This document shows, piece by piece, positions 1-8,648 of a stretch of DNA of 64,000 bases (position 1 is its first letter; each line of letters opens with the position of its first letter). The stretch covers positions 124,001 to 188,000 of the forward strand of contig NZ_QGEH01000002.1 in the NCBI RefSeq assembly GCF_003258515.1. The letters run 5' to 3'. Source of the DNA: Marinobacter bohaiensis. Lineage in GTDB: Bacteria > Pseudomonadota > Gammaproteobacteria > Pseudomonadales > Oleiphilaceae. The notes below the pieces were generated by a model. It had not been told where the DNA came from and did not search any database. It saw only the letters and a program-made list of their open reading frames with translations. The translations under genes and the position numbers were made by a program.

Positions 1-210
1 CACCTGACCGCTGGCCCAGCAAAAGGACCAGTAGGCCGGCTCGGCCACCACCGCCTGGGCTTCGTCGTGACTGAGCGGCCCTTCCAGCACCGCCGGATCG
101 AACAGGTATAGAGGCAGCGTCGGGCAGCCGGACGGGGCGGTCCGGGCCACGCGTCCGCGGGCCAGGGTGCGCTGCATGCGCTGGTTGAGCAGGGCGTCGG
201 TTTTGAGCAT
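1..210 (-). CDS. Class I SAM-dependent methyltransferase, C-terminally cut by the window
   Basis: The ATG is at 210 and the frame is open for 70 codons to the window edge, so only the N-terminus is present. The translation contains LYLFDPAVLEGPL and, near the edge, PAYWSFCWASGQ. This acidic stretch followed by a Y/P-rich WxFxWA(S/G)GQ element is typical of the N-terminus of the METTL23/ETF-beta-lysine methyltransferase-like family, where it precedes the SAM-binding motif I. That motif would lie beyond the window. Substrate cannot be told. It is divergent from mnmH. Family assignment rests on a short motif and is moderate. Confidence 0.55.
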   Translation of the reverse strand, partial: MLKTDALLNQRMQRTLARGRVARTAPSGCPTLPLYLFDPAVLEGPLSHDEAQAVVAEPAYWSFCWASGQV

Positions 211-253
211 GCCGCATTCTAGCCCGCCGCGAGCGGCCCGGCCACAACGGGGA

Positions 254-282
254 CTGAAGCCGGCGCGGCCTTTCGTTATACT
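254..282 (+). promoter_or_regulatory. Possible sigma-70 promoter of mnmH
   Basis: A -10 like TATACT lies at 277-282 with CTGAAG at 254-259, spaced 17 bases, about 40 bases before the mnmH start. The -10 is good and the -35 poor, so this is a tentative call. Confidence 0.3.
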
Positions 283-320
283 CCAGACACACTTCGCAAT
301 CGCCGCAGACCGACAACCCT

Positions 321-1424
321 ATGGCCCGCCCCGACACCCAGGATTACCTCGACATCTTCCTCAACGACATCCCGCTGATGGACGTCCGCGCCCCCGTGGA
401 ATTCCACAAGGGCTCGTTCCCCCAGGCCATCAACGCGCCGCTGATGAACGACGACGAGCGCCATCGGGTCGGCATCCGCTACAAGGAACAGGGCCAGCAG
501 GCGGCCATCGAGCTGGGCCACCAGTTGGTGCGCGACGACATCAAGCAGCAACGCGTGGAAGACTGGGTCCGCTTCACCCGACAGCATCCGCAAGGCTACC
601 TGTTCTGCTTCCGCGGCGGCCTGCGCTCGCAGCTCACCCAGCGCTGGATTCACGAGGCGGGCATCGACTTCCCGTTGGTCAAGGGCGGCTACAAGGCACT
701 GCGCCGTTTCCTGATCGACACCCAGGAGCAGCTCCTGGAAGGCGGTCTGCCGCTGCACATCATCAGCGGCCGCACCGGCACCGGCAAGACACGCGTGCTT
801 CTGGAAACCCCCAACCCGGTGGACCTGGAAGGCATGGCCGAACACCGGGGGTCCAGCTTCGGCCGCACCCTGACGCCACAGCCCGGCCAGATCGATTTCG
901 AGAACCGCGTGGCCATCGCGCTGCTCAAAGCCCACCACAAGGTGGGCGGGCCGATCTACCTGGAAGACGAAAGCCGCCTGATCGGCCGCTGCGCCCTGCC
1001 CCACAACCTGCGCGAGCGCATGTCCGAGGCGCCGTTGCTGGTACTGGAGCGCCCGTTGGACGAGCGCACGGAGATCATCCGCCAGGACTATGTCACCGAC
1101 ATGCTGGCCGGCTTCGTCGCCCGGGACGGCGAAGACGCCGGCTGGTTCAACTTCCGCGACTTCCTGCTCAGCGCCCTGGACCGCATCCGCAAGCGCCTGG
1201 GGGGCGAACGCCACCAGCGCCTGCGCCAGATCATGATCGACGCCCTGGACCAACAGCAGGCCCACGGTGATCCGGGCGGTCACGACGAATGGATCCAGGT
1301 GCTGCTGCGGGACTACTACGACCCCATGTACGATTACCAGCTGAGTCACAAGTCCGGCCGTATCGCTGTGCGTGGGTGCGTGGACACCCTCCTGGAGTGG
1401 ACCTATCGCCAGACGGCAGCCTGA
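321..1424 (+). CDS. mnmH: tRNA 2-selenouridine synthase MnmH (SelU)
   Basis: The enzyme replaces the 2-thio group of mnm5s2U34 in tRNA Lys, Glu and Gln with selenium from selenophosphate, through a geranylated intermediate. The 367-residue protein is close to the usual length. An N-terminal rhodanese domain carries the catalytic Cys at residue 96 in FCFRGGLRS, and a P-loop ATPase-like domain has GRTGTGKT at 150-157. Starting at this ATG gives the typical N-terminus. No selD lies in the window; selenophosphate supply must be encoded elsewhere. It is a single-gene unit between a divergent methyltransferase and the mscS-like gene. Confidence 0.93.
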   Translation: MARPDTQDYLDIFLNDIPLMDVRAPVEFHKGSFPQAINAPLMNDDERHRVGIRYKEQGQQAAIELGHQLVRDDIKQQRVEDWVRFTRQHPQGYLFCFRGGLRSQLTQRWIHEAGIDFPLVKGGYKALRRFLIDTQEQLLEGGLPLHIISGRTGTGKTRVLLETPNPVDLEGMAEHRGSSFGRTLTPQPGQIDFENRVAIALLKAHHKVGGPIYLEDESRLIGRCALPHNLRERMSEAPLLVLERPLDERTEIIRQDYVTDMLAGFVARDGEDAGWFNFRDFLLSALDRIRKRLGGERHQRLRQIMIDALDQQQAHGDPGGHDEWIQVLLRDYYDPMYDYQLSHKSGRIAVRGCVDTLLEWTYRQTAA

Positions 1425-1507
1425 TAGACTGACTATATTCATCCAATCCCGCTAACGAACGTACCTCTGGTCGGCTGTCGTCGGCAGGACGATTTTTGCC
1501 AGCCGTC

Positions 1508-1536
1508 TTAGCGGTTTGCCATATTTCTGCTATAAA
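1508..1536 (+). promoter_or_regulatory. Probable promoter of the mscS-like gene
   Basis: An extended -10 (TGC then TATAAA, 1528-1536) stands 17 bases after TTAGCG at 1508-1513. It lies about 95 bases before the mscS-like start in otherwise GC-rich DNA. Confidence 0.45.
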
Positions 1537-1631
1537 AACCCGGGTAATCCCAGTCGTTGCGGCGATCAGTGCGCCGCCCCGCACCGGCCCCGGTCGACAT
1601 CCTGGATTCAAGAACGCAACAAGGAGTTCAC

Positions 1632-2471
1632 ATGGAAAACCTCTTCTCCGGCGACGGACAGCTCGCTGAACTGGCCCAGATGGCCTATGGCATGGTGATG
1701 GCCTATGCGCCCAAGGTGCTGCTGGCGATTGTGACGCTGATTATCGGCCTCTGGCTGATCAACCGCTTTGTCGGCGTCCTCGACAAGAAGCTGGGCGCCA
1801 AGGACCCGACCCTCAACAAGTTCCTGTGCGGCCTGATCAGTGCCATCCTCAAGATCATGCTGATCATCTCCGCCGCGTCGATGATCGGCATCGCCACCAC
1901 CTCGTTCATCGCCGTGGTCGGTGCCGCCGGCCTGGCCATCGGTCTGGCCCTGCAGGGGAGCCTGGCCAACTTCGCCGGCGGTGTACTGATCCTGATTTTC
2001 AAGCCGTTCAAAGTGGGCGACGTGATCGAGGCCCAGGGCTTCTTCGGCAGCGTGGTGGAAATCCAGATCCTCTACACCATCATCAACACCTTCGATAACC
2101 GCCGCATCATCATTCCCAACGGCGACCTGTCCAACTCCAGCCTGATCAACGTCAACGCCTACGAGCGCCGTCGTGCCGACATGGTGTTCGGCATTGGCTA
2201 CGGCGACGACATCGACAAGGCCAAGGCCATCCTCAAACGCCTGGTGGAAGCCGACGAGCGCGCCTACATGGACCCGGCTCCGGCCATCTTCGTGGGTGGC
2301 CTGGGCGACAGTTCGGTGGACATCAATGTCCGCGTCTGGACCGACACGCCCAACGTCTGGCCGCTGATCTGGGATATGCAGGAAAAGGTCAAGAAAGCGT
2401 TCGACGCCGAAGGCGTCACCATTCCGTTCCCGCAGCGCGACGTGCACCTTCACGAGGTGAAAGCCGGCTGA
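1632..2471 (+). CDS. Small-conductance mechanosensitive channel, MscS family
   Basis: Predicted inner-membrane channel that opens under membrane tension and releases solutes on hypo-osmotic shock. The ATG at 1632 is preferred over an upstream in-frame start because AAGGAG lies directly before it. The 279-residue product matches E. coli MscS in size: three membrane segments (about 25-50, 62-85 and 90-125), the third rich in Gly and Ala (AIGLALQGSLANFAGG, the pore helix), then the cytoplasmic beta domain with the IPNG motif and a C-terminal alpha/beta cage. A hairpin terminator follows, so the gene is monocistronic. A family member with other ion preference cannot be excluded. Confidence 0.9.
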   Translation: MENLFSGDGQLAELAQMAYGMVMAYAPKVLLAIVTLIIGLWLINRFVGVLDKKLGAKDPTLNKFLCGLISAILKIMLIISAASMIGIATTSFIAVVGAAGLAIGLALQGSLANFAGGVLILIFKPFKVGDVIEAQGFFGSVVEIQILYTIINTFDNRRIIIPNGDLSNSSLINVNAYERRRADMVFGIGYGDDIDKAKAILKRLVEADERAYMDPAPAIFVGGLGDSSVDINVRVWTDTPNVWPLIWDMQEKVKKAFDAEGVTIPFPQRDVHLHEVKAG

Positions 2472-2479
2472 TACCTGTC

Positions 2480-2508
2480 GATCCGGTCGCCCCGGCCGGA
2501 TCGCTTTT
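2480..2508 (+). terminator. Rho-independent terminator after the mscS-like gene
   Basis: Seven-base stem GATCCGG/CCGGATC with a nine-base loop, followed by GCTTTTCC, starting nine bases after the stop codon. Confidence 0.6.
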
Positions 2509-2638
2509 CCTCCCGTCTCCTCTCTCGCCGGTTCAACTTCTTCGCACCCTGAACTATGCTTGCCAGTGACAACAGGTGGCGCCTGGCCGGTCAACGGTGA
2601 GGGCGTTCGTGCTGACGTTGCTGGTTGGAGGTCGTCCC

Positions 2639-3145
2639 ATGCCGGTTCAGCAATTGAAGGAATTTCTCGAAGCGAAGGCGGTGCCGTATGACTGCCTCAC
2701 CCACCCCGCCGCTTTCTCGGCCCAGGAACTGGCACACCACGCGCATGTGTCCGGTGACGACGTGGTCAAGACAGTCATTATCGAACTCGACGGCAAGATG
2801 GCCATGCTGGTCATGCCCGCCACCTGGCGGGTGCGTTGGGACCGCCTGTCCCACGTGCTGGACACAGACTTCGTTCAGCTCGCCGACGAGGACGAGTTCA
2901 AGGATCGCTTTGCCCACTGCGAGGTGGGCGCCATGCCGCCCTTCGGCAACCTGTACGGGATGTCGGTCTATTGCAGCGAGGCGCTGACCGGCCAGGCCAA
3001 CCTGGTGTTCGCCGCCGGCAGTCACTCCGAATCGATCCGTCTGGCCACCGAGGATTTCCTGCGGCTGGTCAGTCCCATGGTCATCAACGAGGGTTTCCGG
3101 CGCCCGGACTCGCCGCGTCCAGCCTGGTTGCGCAAGGTTTCCTGA
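2639..3145 (+). CDS. YbaK/ProX-type aminoacyl-tRNA deacylase domain protein
   Basis: A free-standing YbaK-fold protein of 168 residues; this family hydrolyses mischarged aminoacyl-tRNA in trans, typically Cys-tRNA-Pro or Ala-tRNA-Pro. Family signs are the conserved lysine in DDVVKTVIIELDGK, the MLVMPA strand and the glycine-rich GAMPPFGNLYGMSVY loop. The ATG at 2639 is chosen because GGAGG stands about eight bases upstream; the frame stays open further upstream without a comparable site. Which mischarged tRNA it edits is not readable from sequence. No obvious operon partner. Confidence 0.8.
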   Translation: MPVQQLKEFLEAKAVPYDCLTHPAAFSAQELAHHAHVSGDDVVKTVIIELDGKMAMLVMPATWRVRWDRLSHVLDTDFVQLADEDEFKDRFAHCEVGAMPPFGNLYGMSVYCSEALTGQANLVFAAGSHSESIRLATEDFLRLVSPMVINEGFRRPDSPRPAWLRKVS

Positions 3146-3238
3146 GGCGACACCCGCGCCGGTCGGGCGATCGCAACAGCGGTTTGCGGTGCCTGCGAAC
3201 GGCCTCTAATATGGGGCCATTCGATTCAGGAAGCGGAT

Positions 3239-4525
3239 ATGACGCAGACTTTCGACGTGATCATCGTCGGCGCCGGCATGGTGGGCGCCGCCCTGGCCAA
3301 TGGTCTGGGCCGGGCCGGTTTGACGGTGGCCCTGCTGGACCGCCAGACACCTCCGGCCTTCCATGCCGACGAGACACCGGACCTGCGGGTCTCGGCCCTC
3401 AGCGCCGGCAGTGAAGCCTACCTGGAACGGCTCGGCGCCTGGTCGCGGATCCATGCCATGCGCCTGACGCCCTACGCGCGCCTCTCGGTATGGGACGCCA
3501 CCGAACACCCGTTGAGCCGCCTGCTGCCGCCCGGCCGTTTGCGCACCACCTTCGACGCCGCGCCGCTGGGCCGGAATCACCTGGGCCATATCGTCGAGAA
3601 CCGCGTAACCCAGGCAGCCCTCTGGGATCAGGCTGGCAGCACGAATACCATCACCCGGCTGACCCCGGTCGATATCGACTCCGTCAGCGAAAGCGGGGAA
3701 GGCGTTCACCTGCACCTGGCCGACGGGACCCAACTGCAGGGCCAGCTTCTGGTGGGCGCCGACGGCGCCCAGTCTGCCATCCGCCAGATGGCCGGCATCG
3801 GCGTCACCCGCGACCAGTACGGCCAACAGGCCCTGGTGGCCAGTGTGCGCTACGCCGGCGCCCCACAGGACATCACCTGGCAGGCGTTCCATCCCAGCGG
3901 GCCGCGTGCGTTCCTGCCGCTGCACGCCGACGGCGATCACAGCTGGGCGTCGCTGGTCTGGTACGACAGTCCAGCGCGCATTGCCGAACTGAGACAACTT
4001 CCCGATGACGCGTTCCTGGCCGAAGTCACCCGCGCCTTCCCCGCCGACCTGCCGCCGCTGCAGGCGCTGGCCGGTCGCGGCAGCTTTCCGCTGGCCCGGC
4101 AACACGCCAAGACCTACGCCAGCGGCCGCACGGTACTGGTGGGCGATGCGGCCCACACGATCAACCCGCTGGCCGGCCAGGGCGTGAATCTCGGCTTCCA
4201 GGACGCCGAAGCCCTGCAACAGCTGCTCGTGGAAGCACGGCGGGCCGGCCTGCCACTCTCCGATACGGCGCTGCTGCAACGCTACGAAGCCCGGCGCCGG
4301 CCGGCCAACCAGCGCATGATGCTGGCCATGGACCTGTTCTATCACGCCTTCAGCAACCGGCTGCCGCCGCTGCACCTGGCCCGCAACCTGGGCCTGGCGC
4401 TGGCCAATAGCCTGCCGTTCGCCCGGCACCAGGTGGCCCGCTACGCCATGGGCATCGACGACCGGCTGCCCGCGGCCCTGCAACCGCTTATCGACCGGGT
4501 CCCGCGCCCGGCCCTGTTACGCTAA
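3239..4525 (+). CDS. ubiF: FAD-dependent ubiquinone-biosynthesis hydroxylase, UbiF type
   Basis: Aromatic-ring monooxygenase predicted to hydroxylate C-6 of 2-octaprenyl-3-methyl-6-methoxy-1,4-benzoquinol, a late step of ubiquinone synthesis. The 428 residues show the Rossmann GAGMVG (11-16), the DG motif GADGAQS (173-179) and the second FAD motif VGDAAHTINPLAGQGVN near 300-318. The choice of UbiF over UbiH or UbiI rests on stretches recalled from E. coli UbiF: RQMAGIGV, GPRAFLPL, LVWYDSPARI and MDLFYHAFSNRLPPL. The gene is not next to pepP/ubiH, as expected for ubiF. No promoter was singled out. Confidence 0.85.
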   Translation: MTQTFDVIIVGAGMVGAALANGLGRAGLTVALLDRQTPPAFHADETPDLRVSALSAGSEAYLERLGAWSRIHAMRLTPYARLSVWDATEHPLSRLLPPGRLRTTFDAAPLGRNHLGHIVENRVTQAALWDQAGSTNTITRLTPVDIDSVSESGEGVHLHLADGTQLQGQLLVGADGAQSAIRQMAGIGVTRDQYGQQALVASVRYAGAPQDITWQAFHPSGPRAFLPLHADGDHSWASLVWYDSPARIAELRQLPDDAFLAEVTRAFPADLPPLQALAGRGSFPLARQHAKTYASGRTVLVGDAAHTINPLAGQGVNLGFQDAEALQQLLVEARRAGLPLSDTALLQRYEARRRPANQRMMLAMDLFYHAFSNRLPPLHLARNLGLALANSLPFARHQVARYAMGIDDRLPAALQPLIDRVPRPALLR

Positions 4526-4569
4526 CCCGGATTCCGAATCAACGGACGAGCCAATCCAGAGGAGCCATC

Positions 4570-4935
4570 ATGGCGGAAACCATTTTCGACAAGATCATCA
4601 ACCGGGAGATTCCCGCCGACATCGTCTATGAGGACGACATCAGCCTCGCGTTCAGGGACATCAACCCTCAGGCGCCGGTGCACCTGCTGATCATCCCCAA
4701 GACGCCCATCGCCACCATCAACGATCTGCAGGACGACCAGAAAGAGCTGGTCGGGCATCTGTTCACCGTGGCCCGGGACCTGGCCAAAGAGATGGGCTTC
4801 GACGAGAGCGGCTACCGGGTGGTCATGAACTGCGGGGAGCAGGCGGGACAATCGGTGTTCCACATCCACCTGCACCTGCTGGCAGGCAAGCCGCTGGGCT
4901 GGCCGCCGTATACGGACAAGATGAAACAGGTCTGA
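4570..4935 (+). CDS. hinT: HIT-family purine nucleoside phosphoramidase HinT
   Basis: Small soluble nucleotide hydrolase of the histidine-triad superfamily that cleaves AMP-lysine or other phosphoramidates. At 121 residues it is of normal length and carries the triad in FHIHLHLL (His98, His100, His102) with the C-terminal GWPPY segment of the HinT branch. AGAGGAG precedes the start. It lies 44 bases after ubiF and could be cotranscribed with it. Confidence 0.9.
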   Translation: MAETIFDKIINREIPADIVYEDDISLAFRDINPQAPVHLLIIPKTPIATINDLQDDQKELVGHLFTVARDLAKEMGFDESGYRVVMNCGEQAGQSVFHIHLHLLAGKPLGWPPYTDKMKQV

Positions 4936-4958
4936 GCCAGCGCGTCCAGCCTGCGCGA

Positions 4959-4981
4959 GAGCCGGCGACCCGGACCGGCTC
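4959..4981. terminator. Hairpin between convergent hinT and the GFA gene
   Basis: Stem GAGCCGG/CCGGCTC with a nine-base loop in a 54-base convergent gap. No proper T-run, so the terminator role is tentative. Confidence 0.35.
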
Positions 4982-4989
4982 CGTTCCCT

Positions 4990-5415
4990 TCATTCCGGTA
5001 GGCCGTAGCGTTCCAGCACCTCGGCCTCAGTCATCATCGGCGTCTGGTTGGCGAAGTCGTAGTAGCCCGGCTTGGCGTCGATGAAGATCTGACCGCACAT
5101 CACGAAATTATCCGCGCCGGACTGGAAGAATCCCGCCGGCACCGCATACTCGTTATTGCCCTTGAACTTGTAGAACAGGTGGGTCCCGCAGTGGCGGCAG
5201 AAGCCCCGCTCGGCCCAGTCCGACGAGTCGTACACCGTAATCGAGTCCTGCCCGGTCAGCAGGATGTCCTGGCCACAGTGCACCGCCAATAGAGGACTGC
5301 CGCCCCAGCGCCGGCACATGCCGCAATGGCAGACCTCCAGCTTGTCGCGGCGCTCGGCGCGAATCGAGACCGCGCCACACAGGCATTGTCCTTCCATCAT
5401 TTCTGTCGCTTCCAT
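4990..5415 (-). CDS. GFA (CENP-V/Gfa fold) family zinc protein
   Basis: A 141-residue single-domain protein with the Cys pattern of the Gfa fold: C11, C13, C29, C31, C34, then C73 and C76 (FCRHCGTHLF), which bind two zinc ions. The family was named for glutathione-dependent formaldehyde-activating enzyme, but most small members have unknown substrates, so no reaction is claimed. The true start could be one of the Met codons at residue 6 or 7. A Fur-like box lies 120 bases upstream and could serve this gene or the divergent porin. Confidence 0.8.
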   Translation of the reverse strand: MEATEMMEGQCLCGAVSIRAERRDKLEVCHCGMCRRWGGSPLLAVHCGQDILLTGQDSITVYDSSDWAERGFCRHCGTHLFYKFKGNNEYAVPAGFFQSGADNFVMCGQIFIDAKPGYYDFANQTPMMTEAEVLERYGLPE

Positions 5416-7035
<1,620 letters not shown>

Positions 7036-7051
7036 CGCCAGCCTAGGCAAC

Positions 7052-7090
7052 GATGCGGGCGGGCTGCCCCTTCCTCGGTCCGCCCGCATC
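7052..7090. terminator. Long GC hairpin between convergent porin and LysE genes
   Basis: Perfect eleven-base stem GATGCGGGCGG/CCGCCCGCATC with a 17-base loop. It overlaps the last two bases of the LysE gene and lacks a T-run, yet sits exactly at the convergent gene ends. Confidence 0.45.
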
Positions 7091-7712
7091 ACACTGGACG
7101 CGACGCCGTTTTGCTCCCCAACAACAGCGCTGCCCCAATCAGACACAGACCAGCGATCCGATCCAGCCGGCGTCGGGCCACCCCAGTCAACCGCTGCGCC
7201 AGCAAAGCCGCACTGCTGCCATAGAGAGCAAGAAAGGCGGCATCCATGGCCAGGTAAGTCACGCTGAGCAGCAGGAATTGCGGCCAGAACGCCAGCTCCG
7301 AGTCGATGAACTGCGGGAACAGCGCGGCGAAGAACAGGATCGCCTTGGGATTGGCGGCCGACGTTACAAACCCCTGCCACCACAGCTGGCGCCCGCTCGC
7401 GAAAGCCCCCCGCGTTATGCCGCCGGTTCCGGCCCGGCGAAAGGTACGCACACCCAACCACAACAGATAGGCCACCCCGGCCCATTGCAGGGCCGCAAAA
7501 ACAGAGCCTGACGCCAGCACCAGCGCACCAACACCCAGCCCGGCCGCCAGCATCTGCAACAGATTGGCGGACAGATCACCCGCCGCGGTCAGCAGCGATC
7601 GTCGGAAGCCGTTACCGATGCTGTTCGACAACATCAGCAGCTGGCTCGGCCCAGGCGTACACATCAGCACCAGGACCGTGGCCACATAGACACTCCATGT
7701 CTCCAGCGTCAT
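7089..7712 (-). CDS. LysE/RhtB family amino-acid exporter (second of tandem pair)
   Basis: Inner-membrane exporter of 207 residues with about six hydrophobic segments and family motifs TPGPSQLLMLSNSIGNG near the N-terminus and SAANPKAILFFAALFPQF in the middle. Members export basic, neutral or aromatic amino acids or derivatives. It lies 35 bases behind another LysE gene of equal length but only moderate similarity, suggesting an old duplication or two-substrate export unit. The substrate cannot be read from sequence. Confidence 0.85.
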   Translation of the reverse strand: MTLETWSVYVATVLVLMCTPGPSQLLMLSNSIGNGFRRSLLTAAGDLSANLLQMLAAGLGVGALVLASGSVFAALQWAGVAYLLWLGVRTFRRAGTGGITRGAFASGRQLWWQGFVTSAANPKAILFFAALFPQFIDSELAFWPQFLLLSVTYLAMDAAFLALYGSSAALLAQRLTGVARRRLDRIAGLCLIGAALLLGSKTASRPV

Positions 7713-7747
7713 CTTCGAATCCTCCCTGATTCTCGAATGTTATGGCG

Positions 7748-8371
7748 CTACCGATTCTGCGACGCCAGTAATCCCGCCCCCGCACAGGCCAGTGCTCCGG
7801 CGCAGCCGCGGTTGAAAAGACGCTGCCGGAGTGGTTGGGTGAACCAGCTCTGCAGCAGTTTTCCACAGACGCCGTATCCGGCGATGACCAGCCACTCCAT
7901 CAACAGGAATACCGCACCAAGTACCGCGAACTGAGCCGGCACCGGGGCTGAGGTATCGACAAACTGGGGAAAGAAAGCGGTAAAAATCAGGATGGCCTTG
8001 GGGTTGCCGGCAGCGATCAGAAATTCCCGTCGTGCACCGTCCAGCTGCCCCACAGGGCGAGCCGGTTCGGCATCCGGCATTGCGGCCACCTCCGAAGTCC
8101 ACATCTGGTAGGCCAGCCAGAACAGGTAGAGCGCGCCGGCTACCTTCAGCGCCAGGAAAAACAGTTCCGAGGTATACAGGATCACCGCCAGTCCGTAGGC
8201 GGCCAGCGCGATCATCAAGACGAACGCCACCAAGCGCCCCAGCCCGGCCAGCACAGCGTACCGCAGACCGTACCTTTGACCGTGGGTCATCGCCATCAGA
8301 TTATTGGGGCCGGGAAACGCATTCAGGGCGAAGCACGCGGGGATGAAGAGCCAAAGCGTTGAAAATTCCAT
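7748..8371 (-). CDS. LysE/RhtB family amino-acid exporter (first of tandem pair)
   Basis: A 207-residue integral membrane exporter with motifs FPGPNNLMAMTHGQRYG and AAGNPKAILIFTAFFPQFVD. GGGAG precedes its ATG. It follows a 13-codon leader ORF rich in aromatic residues and a hairpin that overlaps the leader's end, a layout that suggests translation- or transcription-attenuation by an amino acid. If the leader senses aromatic amino acids, these are a natural guess for the exported substrate, but that is inference. No Lrp- or LysG-type regulator is adjacent. Confidence 0.85.
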   Translation of the reverse strand: MEFSTLWLFIPACFALNAFPGPNNLMAMTHGQRYGLRYAVLAGLGRLVAFVLMIALAAYGLAVILYTSELFFLALKVAGALYLFWLAYQMWTSEVAAMPDAEPARPVGQLDGARREFLIAAGNPKAILIFTAFFPQFVDTSAPVPAQFAVLGAVFLLMEWLVIAGYGVCGKLLQSWFTQPLRQRLFNRGCAGALACAGAGLLASQNR

Positions 8372-8417
8372 GTTCCACTCCCTGGTCGATGGATAAAGGT
8401 TGGTTGTGGTCTCTCAG

Positions 8418-8436
8418 TGGCGCTCGCTCAGCGCCA
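8418..8436 (-). promoter_or_regulatory. Hairpin overlapping the end of the leader ORF
   Basis: Perfect seven-base stem TGGCGCT/AGCGCCA with a five-base loop. Its left arm contains the last Trp and Arg codons and the first base of the stop codon of the leader; GGTC and GACC outside could extend it. There is no T-run, so it may act on translation rather than termination. Confidence 0.4.
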
Positions 8437-8469
8437 GGCGGACCAGTGCAGCAAGCTGTATTCAAACAT
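8428..8469 (-). CDS. Candidate 13-residue leader peptide of the LysE operon
   Basis: ATG at 8469, peptide MFEYSLLHWSAWR, TGA at 8430-8428. The Shine-Dalgarno AGGAAGG stands about seven bases upstream, stronger than at many genes here. The composition is unusual: one Phe, one Tyr, one His and two Trp in 13 residues. The stop codon is 56 bases before the first LysE gene, and a hairpin covers the last two sense codons. This is how amino-acid-sensing leaders such as TrpL or PheL are built. No expression evidence exists. Confidence 0.4.
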   Translation of the reverse strand: MFEYSLLHWSAWR

Positions 8470-8509
8470 CGCGTCCCTTCCTGTCGGTGATCTCGCGCCG
8501 GCACCGCAA

Positions 8510-8532
8510 TGAATAACATTACAAATTATTCA
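8510..8532. promoter_or_regulatory. Inverted repeat in the divergent LysE/cyclase promoter region
   Basis: TGAATAA and TTATTCA separated by nine bases, in an AT-rich island. It overlaps a possible -35 (TTCACC, 8529-8534) that pairs with TAATCT (8553-8558, spacer 18) facing the diguanylate cyclase gene, and lies 40 bases upstream of the LysE leader. It looks like an operator shared by both directions; the regulator is unknown. Confidence 0.35.
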
Positions 8533-8648
8533 CCACTTCATCCAGAATCGTGTAATCTGCTTGGGCGTCCCTGCGCCCATCGTGATCCGGCACCGGACGA
8601 CGCAACCATGGATCCAGCTTATCAGTTAGCGGATGTCGGTGCCGTTCC

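Noticed and set aside
276-1442. Long minus-strand open frame opposite mnmH
   Set aside because: It mirrors the coding frame of a clearly conserved enzyme in high-GC DNA, has low-complexity composition and no family motif.
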